Shown: piece after piece, positions 1 through 12,433 of the stretch
Layout: every line of letters begins with the position of its first letter
Position numbering within the stretch: the first letter of the stretch is position 1
From: Hymenolepis diminuta
Taxonomy: Eukaryota; Platyhelminthes; Cestoda; Cyclophyllidea; Hymenolepididae
DNA length: 64,000 nucleotides
Direction of reading: 5' to 3'
Assembly (NCBI GenBank): GCA_900708905.1
Contig: CAADRB010000006.1
Span: 4,510,157-4,574,156, forward strand
Position numbers and translations under genes: made by a program
The notes under the pieces: model-generated
The model's database searches: none
Told to the model about the DNA's origin: nothing
The model's input: only the letters and a program-made list of their open reading frames with translations

Positions 1-2590
1 CTGACATGTTAACAATAAGTTGCTCCTATATGATGGAATATTTGAAAGTCTTAATAATTTAACCACTAAGTGAACATTTTTGGAAGAAATTTTTTATTAT
101 GATTTTTCAGACATATCCTGTGATATTGTTCAGTTAAATCCCATCAAAACAAGAGATAATTGACTTTAAGCCTTCAATGCCGATTGTATTATCGATATCA
201 GTTATTCTAATCGATATAAGACAAAAGTGTTTTGCCGATTTGGAATGTGGGGGGATTCAGTCACTATAAATAATGTTTCATTCATCAATCTTAATAATAT
301 TTTCTCCAATTAAAATAGTATTAATCCAATGTGAGTAAACAAGGTAATCACACTTTCATTTCAATTTTTTATATTTTATTTTTTAATTCATGGAACTATT
401 GTTATTTTTAAATATCTTTGTTGTAAAAATTTATTCGCAGGTATTCCTAAATCTTGTTTAACAAAGTAGCTTTGCATGAACAAGCTGCAATTGCTAAATA
501 ATATTAGTCTTAAACACGGTTATTGTATTTTAATTTTCTTTAAAATATATTTCGAGTTTTTTAAACAGTTTTTTTAGTGAAGAAAGGTGATACGTTAAGG
601 ACTTAGCTCATAAACCTGTCACGTTGAAGCCTTGATTTAATTAATTTTTTTGTAAGATGTTAAATGATAGCAAAAGTATTGAACGAAAAATGTTTTTCTT
701 ATCACAACTTCACAGAACTGAGCTTAATGAGATTGGATTTAGGTAAAGAAGAAATATTTTAATTAATAATTTGCGGTGAAATTTGGTGGCCAAAAAACAA
801 TTTTGTTTATCTAATATGAAAAAAATCAGTAAACTGTGTACCACATAAATTTTAAAATTATCATGATCAATAGTAGTACTGAAATGCTTACGCCTTTTAA
901 ATGTGGGGAGTAAATAAAATCGATCAAAAGAAAATTCAGTAAATGATGAGAGATAAGGAAATAAAAAAGACGCTAAGAGCAGCGTCAAGATACCAAAGTC
1001 CCCTATTCTATTTCATATTTTTGATTCGGGCAATTCACTCTCGAGAATTAAAATTTTGCTTCGTCCCGTGAACTAGAACAAATTTTTGTCTTGTGCTTAC
1101 TGACCGGATTTTTAACCATGATAATTCTCCTTACCACTTCAATGCATGTATTCTACCGATGGTTAGGGAAAAATTATTCAATGTGATATTCAGTAGTTTA
1201 CAGTCATAAGGTGGGTAAAAATTTTAAGTTAGCAGAACTCCATAAGCTGCTGTCATCAAAGATAAATCTTATTAACTCGAAGTATATTTACAATTATGAA
1301 CCAGTAGAGAAAAATAATCACATTAAACTCTTTCATGATTTAGCTTTTAGCTTTGATTTTAACTTTGCACATATTTAAATTAAATATATTTTTAAAATTA
1401 AATGATTCATCGCGCGGTACCTAGATATTATGGTTAGATGACTTTTCTAGGAAATCGAAAAATCATTTTATTGAAATACAGTATTTTAAGGAAAGGTGAA
1501 AAAGCCCATGCATGACAGACATTAAACAGCTGACAAAAATGGCCACCATATTCAATTTGCGATAAATCAAAATTCACCATTTTATTGAGAATGAATAGGC
1601 AGCCGTACACACTTGAAATGCATTCATTTTCAGTGTTGTGGCAAATCATTGGAATTTTCTCCATTAATGGTTTTAAAGGCAGTTCTGAGAAATAGGTCAT
1701 ACTAAAATATTGTAATGATCGCCTTTGCCGTGTCGTTAATGCAGTAAGTAACATGTGATCGTCTGCAAGAATCCAAGATCACGGATTCAGTGCCCATCAG
1801 TGCACACCACGTGGTCGGAATCGTCAATGGCACTAGTTTGGATTGGCTAGTAAAAGGCCTGGTTGAATTCGAGTTTTCTTATAGAGAGACTCAATTATGC
1901 CTCTCCTAACCTAATATGGGCATTAGAAAACTCCTTCTTAAATGTGTTTGGAAATTATTTTGTCAAAGATGAATCGGATGTGGTCTTTTTTATGATTTTT
2001 GCTTAAATCATATTAAATCGTTTATTAAAGTTAAGTTCAAATTTTTCTGAAATTTAAATATTTATGTTCTCTTTATCATGTTAAATTTTTTTATTGTATT
2101 AAGTCAAAATAGATTGTATATTTATTTTAATTTAAAATATATATATTTATATTCTTGTATTAAGTGACAGTATGAAAATCACTAAAAATTAATATTTAAT
2201 TCGTTATTCAGCTAAAAGATGAAGAGTGTTGCAATGGCCATTTTACATTAAAAGTAATTCGCGAACTTGCAGAATAATTCCCTTGCATAAATTTATGCAC
2301 TCAGAAAATGTTCAAGTGAATGACGTATTGTTACAATGCTAATCCGACAACCGAATATACAATTTTTTGTAAATACAATCTCTTATAATATTTTTTCGCC
2401 AAATAAATTCCTTCCATTTATTTTTCATGTTCAATAAATGATTAAATTCATTGAAATTACATATGTGTATATGCAAATCTTGTCCTAGTGCGAAATAGAG
2501 CATTCACGTTCGACCTTTGGGAAATAAAAAATAATTTCTTCCAATTTAGTAACCTCTCTTTTCTTCCCGCACCTCATCTCTTTCTAACAG
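1..2590 (+). other. intron / upstream sequence of the RGS gene, no exon recognised
   Basis: AT-rich sequence ending in a good splice acceptor (tttctaacag, 2581-2590) in front of the RGS exon. I looked for the expected upstream RGS-domain exon and found none, so the intron probably extends left of the window. A minus-strand open frame (1434-1754, 106 codons) has no recognisable motif and is not called. A tRNA-like stretch near 1745-1810 is listed separately. Confidence 0.6.
1745..1810 (+). repeat. tRNA-like SINE remnant
   Basis: The stretch contains an anticodon-arm-like 'cgtctgcaagaatcc' followed by a B-box-like 'ggattcagtgcc'. It resembles the tRNA-like segments near 46262 and 26541 on the other strand. 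A tRNA-derived SINE head is more likely than a functional tRNA because no full cloverleaf is evident. Confidence 0.3.
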
Positions 2591-3112
2591 ATTAATTTGG
2601 ATTCGGTCACGCGAGACCAAACAATTGCCGAATTAGCGTCTCCAAGCACTCACACCTTCGAAAATGCTCAGAAACGAATTCAAGCCCTAATGGAACGCGA
2701 TTCCTACGGTCGATTTCTACGCTCCGATCTCTTTCTCACGCTCCTAAATCAGGCCAAACAGGCAGCTCGTGAATTAGCTGCTGCAGCGCGAGATGGTCAC
2801 GAAGGAAGCAGTGGTAGTTTTTCGGGTGACGGTTCCTCCCGATTCCGGTTACCAAACTTCATTGTTGGAGGCGTTGTTGGAGGTCCGCTGCGTTCTGGAA
2901 GCGGTGGAGGTGTAGGTACCGACCTCCCGGGGGTTCTCGCAGCAGCTGCCGACGCAGAAGCAGGCATGAACTCCGTGCAGGATCTTGAACTTCTTGGGCT
3001 TTCCACCTCACGGCATATGCGAAATGCGACAAAGAATGCAGCAGCAAATAAGCGCTCTGCTTCCTCCTCAGGCAAATCTTCAACATCGCCATCTAAGCCT
3101 CCGATACGATGA
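2591..3112 (+). CDS. regulator of G-protein signalling, R4/RGS3-like, last exon
   Basis: This is the 3'-terminal coding exon of an RGS protein, a GTPase-activating protein that shuts off G-alpha subunits at the membrane. The exon begins in phase 0 after the acceptor cag at 2588-2590 and encodes 173 residues. The first ~50 residues match the last helices of the RGS box: INLDSVTR at the start, then AQKRIQALMERDSYGRFLRS, closest to vertebrate RGS3 (family R4) among those I can recall. The remainder is a Ser/Gly/Ala-rich tail without a recognisable domain, ending in a Ser/Lys/Pro-rich stretch and TGA. It is more GC-rich than its surroundings. The N-terminal two thirds of the RGS box and the start codon lie upstream, outside the window. 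Family assignment is firm; the subfamily is an inference. Confidence 0.85.
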   Translation: MNLDSVTRDQTIAELASPSTHTFENAQKRIQALMERDSYGRFLRSDLFLTLLNQAKQAARELAAAARDGHEGSSGSFSGDGSSRFRLPNFIVGGVVGGPLRSGSGGGVGTDLPGVLAAAADAEAGMNSVQDLELLGLSTSRHMRNATKNAAANKRSASSSGKSSTSPSKPPIR

Positions 3113-3258
3113 ACTGGAGTGTCTTCGAGAGGAATTAGAGAATCAGAGAAAACATTTTCTCATACTGATTTCCTTACTTCTCGTTCCTAAGTGCTGTTTT
3201 CCCCCATTCCCTTTCTGCCCTCTTATTCCACATCTTTACTGTCCATTTCTTCCATTCA

Positions 3259-3264
3259 AATAAA
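3259..3264 (+). terminator. poly(A) signal AATAAA of the RGS gene
   Basis: Canonical AATAAA lies 147 nt after the RGS stop codon. A second AATAAA at 3383-3388 is a possible alternative site. Confidence 0.5.
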
Positions 3265-6200
3265 GAACAAAATTACCACTTCATCTTCCTTAAAGAAGGA
3301 AGATTGAGATTCACCTCTATATATACATTCTTTTTTTCTTATGCTGTGTAAATACAATCCAAGATGTTGAAGGGGGTACATTAATAAAAACTAGATTGAA
3401 TAGAATGTGCCTATGTGCTGGCTTATATCTTCCTTTTGAGATCCCTAGTTAAAATTTGATCTCAGGTACTTAATTATGTATATTATTTTAAATTTCCTCC
3501 AATCACATGCTTGAATAGCAATAACTTTTATTTGAATGTCACAGAAATGGCGCAATTTACGGGTTGGGCAGGAAGATGAACAAAATGAGGTGTACTTTAA
3601 GTGACATTTTAACGCTTAAAGTTCCTATGCTTTAGCAGTAGGGAAAAAATTGGAAGAATATGCGTAAATTAATAAATCGGATAAGCCTTATGCATAATTT
3701 TTTCAATTATTATCTCTTATTCACTTTTAACTGATTTATTGCCTTGGTAGGCTTTGGAGAGTCATAGATGAGGCAAAAGAAACAAGTCTGCTAATAAATG
3801 AAAATGAAATTAAAAGTTTAAATAAAAGGTCTTACTTTCAGAAAGCATGATACCAGAATGGTGAGACAAATGGGTCATAATGAAGAAATGGTTGAAAGAG
3901 AGAGATTGAAAGAGAAACAAAGTAATGTGATGCAAAACATTACTGAAAGGGTATAAAGGCACATGGGCAAATTTTGAGGGGTAAGGATAACGGAAATCCG
4001 CTATATAGTGCGGATCTATTGGATCATGCTGGTTCAGTCGTTTGCATTAGTCCAGACCTCAGGTTAATGAAGTTGCAAGAGTGCGCACTCTTTAGTTCTG
4101 GTGAAATCAGTGGACAGCAAAGTTCGTTGTCTCTATAGGTACAGAGTTTATTGAAAAATGATCATTGAATTATTTTGTTTATAGATATTTTAGGCAATGC
4201 TTAAATATATACGTTTCAAACTTTGCAAATATGACGAATCATATTGCTAACCATACTACATATAAGAGTGCTTTTAGTCTTTTTTAAGAAAATATTGGAG
4301 ATTTTCAATTAAGTTATTTCGATCTCGTTTTTGTGCAATGTTGAATAAAGGGAAACGGGAGTTTATAAGAAATTAAAATAATTTCACTTTATAATAGTCA
4401 TATAAAAACATTTCTTGAATTTGGTCACTTTATGCTATCTCTGAACGAAGTGTTCTTTTACCGTCGGGTGCCATCTACACATATGCATGTGTGTCTCCCG
4501 ATTTAAATGACTTTTTTTAATGTTTCGTGTCATTTCACTGGTAAGCTGTAGCTGCAAATTTCAGAGGAACAAATAGTGTCATTCAAAACCTATGCAGTTA
4601 GTCTTTTAATGAAGGACAATTTTCAAGGAGAAAACTATTAAATATTTTCCTATGACGAAAATTAAATGTTAACTGTGTAATTGTTTTACTTATCAAAGTA
4701 AATTTTGACATTGTTAAGAGCTTAATTCAGTTTAAACTTTGAATAACTGAATTTAAGCTAATAAAGTGCTACCAGTCTGTCTGAATTAGACATTGAATTT
4801 TCCAATGTTTCGTAGTATCCACAGTATCTCTTGTCCTTCGGTATTTAGCTTAACAGGTTGTATTCGTTGCTTTAAATTCCATAACTGGAATCCTGACTAT
4901 CATGTGAATTTTAGAAAGTGCAGCTGGAAAAAATTTCTGAAATCAAATGCACTTTAAATACCATGCTTTTGCTAGTGGAACTCATGGAAGGAAAATAATA
5001 CTCCTACACTTTGTCCAAATTGCTTAGTACGAATTTCTTCAAAATTGCCGTCTTGAAATTTTTTAAAGTAACATCGGAGTTTTGAGAGCAGAATAATTCA
5101 AGAGTGATCACTTCGATTTAATAATCGAAAACGTAACGCCAATCCTGCCAATAAAATCTGTTCATATATATGTTAAGAACCTGAAGTTAAAACTCAAGAC
5201 GTTTTTAAATTTATTTCATTTGAACAAAAGGTAGTATCGAAGGTACTATTTAAACTGGGGCACATAGCTTTAAGTTTTAAATTTTATATGGGATGAGGAA
5301 GGTGAGATGGGTAATTTCAGTCTCAAAACCAAGATTGTTATTAGGGTCTTTGCATCCTTAAAGCTTCACACCATTCTAGTGTGGGGACGTTTGTTCGGAG
5401 CCTTGCTGTCAAGATAAATGGATTAAAGTGGTAACAGATGTTGATTTTCAAGAACAAATCTCAATTCATCTCTAATCTGTCGAATACAGGAGAAAGTTTA
5501 CATTTGAATAGGCAAAATATTTAAAGCTGATGGTGAAGCTACTTTCAATTTTAGAGCTATAGAGCCGTTGGCTGATGTAAAATTGCACTAGGTTGTAGGA
5601 AATTATCACAGTAGAATCCACTAAAGTTTCCATGATTTGAAAGACACAAAATTATAATAATAGATAAAGACTTAAAAACAGTTCTACCGGTTTTCTTGCT
5701 TAGCCGCAGTTAATCTGTCTGTTGAAGTCCCTTACACTCAATACAGTCTATTAAATTAACAGACTGTTTATAATGGTAAAATTGTCTTCACATGGTTCAA
5801 AGTTGAAGATCAATCCACCGCTAGACTGATGTTAGTTTTGTTATATTAACCGTCAGGTTGTAAAAAATGAAGTGTGCCCGGATACCGATAAAAATGGTGA
5901 ACAAACACCACCTGCGAGATGTAAATTGTTTGCTATCTTGGCAATTATTATTGACATCATTCCACCCTCTTCTATTTAATATGTTTACTAAACTACAAAT
6001 CAAATGTTATAAACTTTAACTAAATTGAGAAATATATCAATTGAAAATCAGCTAAATTTTAAAATGGCTTAAAACAATAGGCGTAATTTAAAATTGTTAG
6101 ATAAACTATGCCAATTAAGTAAACTTATAATTTTTCAGTTTAGAACGACATACCAATCAAAATTAAAATTTCGTCCAAAATTATGATTAAATGCTCTTCT

Positions 6201-8892
6201 TATTCATTCATGTCGTCTGCAATGACCTTCAAATCGGCCAATGCGTCAATTCATAACAAGACAGACATAGCCCATTTGATAGAAATAAATGAAAGGGAAT
6301 GTAAGAGATGTGCGGTTAATTTTTCATTTAGAACCGAGGAAGCAGTAACTAAATGCAAGGAAACTTTTCGACTTCATTTTCTTACTTTTGCTTAAAATAT
6401 GTTTGCAATTTCTTAGCTACCATAAGCAAGATACTCCCTGGCCTTTAAATAATAATATTATAATATTCTACATTCATTAAAATGGACTAACATGACTAAC
6501 TATAACTCTGCGAGATTATGGCAGATATTATAGTCCTGATGCAGTGAACTACTCTTATCATGTATAAGAAGACGAAATGAAGAATTTTATATTCTGATGG
6601 GATAGCTCTCTTTAGACGTCCCGACTTATCCTCTACTTGCGTTTAATTCACCCTTCAACTCTTGTTTGGAATACTATACTGTTTTCGTGCTCAATGCTTC
6701 TAAATTTTAAAAATTTCTAATAATAACGATAAAAATGTCAAATGGGTACATTTGGTATCATGAAAAATCATTGATCACACTTTACCTAGTGTGCAAAAGG
6801 CACACAGTTATTGCGCAGTCTACGTATATGTATCCTATGCTGTTAAAATCAGGCATATTTCCTATTATTCATTAAAATTTTATTGTATAAAATTAGACGA
6901 TAAAACCACATAATCTGAATTGTTTGAACTTCTTAATAGAACGCTTTCCTCACAACATCCATTCACAACATAACTCTAAATAGTGGTTATTATGTACGCG
7001 AAACCCTTTTTGACTAAAAGCAGTAACATTATTAAATTAAATGGTCTTTATTCTCATCTTTACTGCAACTTATTCTGTGATTGATTGAACTTGTATTGAA
7101 ACAATGGCGAAAGGTATTATAATTTGGTATGGCTGTTGCTTTCCTGTTAGAGATTCTTTAAACTCTATCGGCGGTGTATTTTTTCTTACCTACCACAGAA
7201 ATCACGTTAACTTGTCTACATTTATTAGCTGATGTATAAGACATACGTCTGAAATCGATTTCGTGTATAACTAGTTAAGGACCTCTCTTCGTACGTGAAT
7301 ACATATGTTGTGTTGCGTTCCCTCCATTTATTGCTCTACTTCTGCGGGGTGAATGAAAATTCACCCTCTTTAAAGAATGTCAGGGATTTAAATACTCAAG
7401 AGTATGCCATGTTCTCGATGCATTAAAAATTTGGGAGACCAGTTATTGAGAGGTATAGATGGCGAATGATTGTTACTGAAAAACATTACCGGGTTCTTGC
7501 AAGGTCGACCAAAAAAATCTTGGGAAAATCAAGATGAAAATTATATAACTAGTTACATAATTATTTAATGTTATGAAAATATAGGCAAATACCAGAACAC
7601 ATTTGAATTTTAATTAAAGTCTCACTTATCTATGTTCTTTTTGTAGTCCATTTTTATTAATAAATAATTCCATTTTCGTAATATGGGGGTATTTCTTAAT
7701 TACCTTAAACTTTAATTTGTTCCAAGAGTGCTATCCGGAATTTGGAATTCTGTGCACTGTATTGGCAGCTGCGCTAAAGAGGTCCAGACTGTCCCAAAGA
7801 CTACATGTTTTGACCAGATCACATTTTGACAAATTTGCTGCATCCAATATCCCATTATCTGGGCTTCACATTTTAAAGTGCAATAATAATAATAGGTAGT
7901 CAGGTATTTAAATAAGCTATTTCTAGATAATCGTACTTCGATCTAACTAAAAAACCATTTGTGTAGTTGCAGTTGTCAATCTCATTACTTTCTGCCTCAA
8001 CTGCACTTTGTATTTCAAAATAAATTTTACTCTTTAGACCTGAGCAAAATGTGAATAATCAAATATCATATGGGAAAAGCAAGAAATTGTCCTATAGGGA
8101 TTTGCAGCCTTCTTAGGCGATAAAAATAACCACTTTTAAAATATACTCACAACTTTATTACCCACCTATTTCAGGAAGTCATATGAAATGCTATCTGCTT
8201 TTAAACGCACATAGCTCTAGTTAAACTACATAGGTAGCAAAATGAACGAAGCAACCTCAAGAGAAATCAATAGAGGTACCTAAAATTGAATATCAATATT
8301 TTGAAACGTTTAATTTCATTTTAATACCGAAATTATAATGCTAAAAATGGTTGCTTTTAGTCTTCCTAAACAAAACCAATTTGGCAGTCGCACATAGAAC
8401 TACAAGTAATTATTAATGAAGCAACGACAAGCCTTTTGACCGAGCAGTTTTTATGCCAGAAGTTAATTAAACTTATATAGCATTTGATAAAGCGAGAATA
8501 GAATGTCTAAATATGGATTATGTTTTAAAGAATCTAACGCAAAATTCCAGATCTAAAACGTTATTACTAATAAACGGAAAAGGATTTCAACGTATGTTGA
8601 AGGCTTACGCCTTTGATGTTTCTCAAAACTATTTTTGAACTACATCTTGATTTAGCCCCTTTAAGCAAAATTATTTTTATGTTTAAGCGCCGAAAGTCGC
8701 AGCATTTTATCAAGCTTCCGGTTACTGAATATCGATTTTTACTCGTCTCACCTGCTGAGCCTCTCGTGCAAGGCCATTTAATGACCCACGGTGAAAAAGA
8801 TCAGTCCAATCGCTCTCTCTGCTGTTTTTTTTTCTCTGCCTCTCTCCATATATGCCGATTTTTGTTTTCTTTTCTCTTCTGAACTGCGTTTT

Positions 8893-8910
8893 TCTCTCTC
8901 TCTCTCTCTC
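8893..8910. repeat. (TC)9 microsatellite
   Basis: Eighteen bases of uninterrupted TC dinucleotides, inside a longer pyrimidine-rich stretch (about 8810-8915). Confidence 0.9.
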
Positions 8911-10594
8911 ATTCAAATTTCGGTCGCTGTTTTACATTAAAATGTGGGCAACTTACCACTGTTAGAATTCTGGTTCAGGAACTATGGCTATTGGTTAACA
9001 TTTTTTTGAGAATTGTGAGTGAGATGCGGCTGTTACGGAATCCTATTAGCTCTTCCTACCGCAAATTGGAATATCTATTGTATTAACGGTAAAACCACAA
9101 AACACCATACTACTAAATATCTAGGCCCAATTTGTCCAAAATGAGAAGCATGTTTACACTATACGTAAATGTCCACATATTTATGGCAAGGAGCTAAATA
9201 TCATAGGTTTCTTTCTAGGACACAGTCTGTAACTTAAATTTAAGAGGGAATACAAAAAAGATTACCAATTCGAGTTACCGCTGCTACTTCATAACTGTTG
9301 CAGTAATCGAAATTTGTCTAAAATTTTAAAACTTTCATTGAAAACTTTAGGTTTATTATCACTGGAGCTGTAATAAATGGTTTCTCATATGCTTTCAAGT
9401 TGCGGGTTGTATAAAGAAGTTGATTGTATTTATATTGAGACAAAACACAATTTCATTTGCAAGATTTATTTCAGATTCAAATTTAGACTGATAGCAATCA
9501 CCTCTTTGTGAAATTAAAATAGGAAACGGTGATTCGTTTCTGTTATTTGTCCAATTCCGAATGTAAGCCTAAATCATTTTAAAATGCATAAAAATTAATG
9601 TGAGAAATATATTATTTCGAAAATGTAAATGAATGCCATTTATTTAAACCTGAAATGAGATTTAACCGAACATTTCAAGCATCTGCAAATATAAAGAACA
9701 GTTGCCCATTACAACTCGAACTTATATTAAACTTATACATATTATGAAAGAACTCTCCCTGTCGAAGCTCATAATGGTATGTGAATTACTCACCACACCC
9801 AAGGCGATTAATATCCAGCCCGAAAGTAAAAGATTACAAACACTGATTCGACTGACTTACGTATATTAAACTTTAAAAATTCGAATTAATAGAGTGGCAA
9901 TTTTTATATCAAGTTCAAAATGAGTAGTAATTAATATTTTGTAACCGAGACAGATTCACAAGTTTCCATGACATTACGTGAGTTGTTATCTGAGAATAGA
10001 ACGTGCTAATGTGCAAAAAATTAAAAATCAATACAGAAATAGTGATGCCACTGCACACCTTCTCTCTTCTCCCATTATGTAACGTTTCAGAGAGCTACGC
10101 GTTGCTCATTGAACTCAAATTCGATTTCAAAAATTTTGATACACCAAGTAATAGGCCAGAAATACTCCGTCAGTCTTCTACTAATCAGTTTTAAAATTCG
10201 TCTTGCACTCTGAAATTTAAATTGGGACCATCAAATAGACTGATCTGGAATTAAATCATATCCCAAATAAGAATGGATTCATGTTATCAGTGTTGCCATT
10301 TTATAAACAACTTATGTTCAAATTTTCAAATGTTTAAGTAAATTAATCCTTAATTCCATAAATTTCCCTTCCAAATAAATTAGTAACTCTAGAAGTAACA
10401 CATAATTTGACGGGTAAATACATGTCAAATTTTATAATATCATATTAAATGGTATCTTTGAGTAATGCAGCATAAACAGGGAACAAAAAACAGAAATTTA
10501 CGTTCATTCGCATACTCATGTTCCGGCTTGTTAGCCATATTGTAGCATATGCATGATTAAATTTATTCAACATTACTCTTTTTTTAATATTCCT

Positions 10595-10615
10595 CCGCTA
10601 TTTTTGAAATAGCGG
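10595..10615. repeat. short perfect inverted repeat (hairpin)
   Basis: CCGCTATTT, a 3-nt spacer, then AAATAGCGG: a perfect 9-bp stem. No neighbouring gene gives it a role; it may be chance or an element terminus. Confidence 0.6.
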
Positions 10616-12182
10616 CCTTTGCTAATCCCATCTACCAGTTCATGACCATAAGAGGTGGCTTAATCAAACATTCAGCTAAATCAGTTGATTAAAAGGCCCT
10701 CTGATTATTGAGCTTTAGGGTCCTCATGAGAAGTTGTAAAACTCGCGGCGTCCAGTAATGAAAAATGTTAGAACACTGGCATTTCTGGCGTTATTATACA
10801 TTTCTTTTCGTTCATTAATGGGTATTACTATTATTGCCCTTATTCGAATATAATAATCATTGAAACTTTCTGAATATTTTGCATTTTTGTAGACGATCTA
10901 TATAATATTTGTTATCTGTTCATTACGTGTTTAACTCTATAGCATTAAAATAAATAATCAATATGTTAAAGACAAAATAGTGTTTATCTTCTAATTTGCA
11001 TCAGAATATTTACGTGATAAAAATCAATCATCAGGAAGCTTTCGAAAAAGTGAAAGGCAAACGAGTCCAATAAGGGATTGATATAAGCAGATAATAAAGC
11101 TATTTTTTCAGGGATTCAATTCAATTTGATTCAATTATGAAAACAGTGAGTTGTTCATATTTGTTTGTAACTCACTTTGTAATATCCTGATATTCGGAGC
11201 TTATTGGCTTGTTAGACGAATTCCGCAGTCGGTTATGCCACCTCGAGTTATCTTTTGCAACCATGAGCAGGTAAGTGTGAAAAGCATTGATATTCCTATA
11301 TGAAAACCAGATTAATTTGAAAGAAGGATTCGATTTTCTGCTCAATAAGATGGAAATGGAAACGGAGGAAATCCAGTTACTAATGAAACAATTCCTAATT
11401 ATGATGAATCCCTTTTGTAAATCTAAACTGTAAGTGTCTTCCTATTGCATCAATTTTCACCCTGTTGTAACATATTCAATGAAAATGAAAACTTCCCCAG
11501 TATATTTGTCAGATTCTGTCAAACAATAATAAGTGTACTGACAATTCGTTCACTGAAGACATTCATGATCTTCTTCCCTAAGAACGGCATTTAATTGAAT
11601 CGGTCAGGTATCCAAATATTTGCCTTGGTTATCATGGGCCTAGAACCCATTTATCCTCTCTTTGAATATAGCTTACTAATAAAAGTTAATCAATTCACTC
11701 ATCGTTAATTTATTGACAGCTTAGCATTGAGACTTTTTATTATAAGTAATATATTTGAAGTGTATTGAAGTTTATTATCTTAATTCTGAAGATTTTGAGG
11801 AGATTTATGTAAATCATACATTTATTAACATTTGCATTGCATTTTCTATAAAATGTCACTACAAATGAAAAAAATTATATCTTCATAACTCAATTTAACC
11901 ACATTTACGTCATGAACGCAAATTTTATTATTTAAATCCTTTGCACCTATGAGGATAAGGAGCGGTGCGAACACTCTGTCCTTAAACTATGGTGCAATTT
12001 GAAGTATCTCACGAATTATAACCAGTCTATGAAATCTGTTCAATGAAACTAGCCTTCCATTCAGTCGCATTTAAAACTAATTTTTAATCAGTATTATTTT
12101 TTCAAGTATCTCTTGGGCGTGATGATTAATTAAACACCATACATCCTCACTTTTTAATAATTGGATATTTTTATTTTAATAG

Positions 12183-12433
12183 TGGCAGATGGTTTACTAA
12201 ATTCCGGGCTTTCTTCTCTCCAAATCGTATTTTCGAACAGAATAAACTTATCACCTGTTTTAATCAAATCTCCCTTAGCAAAAATAAGGATTTCACGGGC
12301 TTTGTTTGATGGGACAGTACTTAAGGAATATGAAAATGTTATTGAATTTAATGAAGTAGGATGTCAAGCATCCAGGTCATATAAACTGAGGCATTGTGAA
12401 TCCGATCCAAAATTGCAACATCTTTCAGAATAA
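12183..12433 (+). CDS. possible C-terminal exon of an unrecognised gene
   Basis: An acceptor-like 'ttttattttaatag' precedes an open frame of about 83 codons that ends with TAA at 12431-12433. Two AATAAA motifs follow within about 70 nt (near 12458 and 12493). The last ~40 residues have a mixed, charged, coding-like composition, but I do not recognise the protein. The frame starting with the first base after the acceptor is also open for about 40 codons, so the reading frame is uncertain. No matching upstream exon was established. Confidence 0.25.

Noticed and set aside
1434..1754. 106-codon minus-strand open frame
   Set aside because: No recognisable motif, no supporting splice sites or homology, in an intron of another gene next to a tRNA-like repeat; most likely chance.
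2797..3263. Other-frame and antisense open frames over the RGS exon
   Set aside because: Shadows of the GC-richer RGS coding exon.
5848..5880. 'aaccgtcaggttgtaaaa', weakly like a flatworm spliced-leader start
   Set aside because: Similarity is limited to a few bases, with no donor site or Sm-like structure behind it.
8722..8916. Arg/Glu-rich minus-strand frame
   Set aside because: Arises from the (TC)n microsatellite read in reverse.
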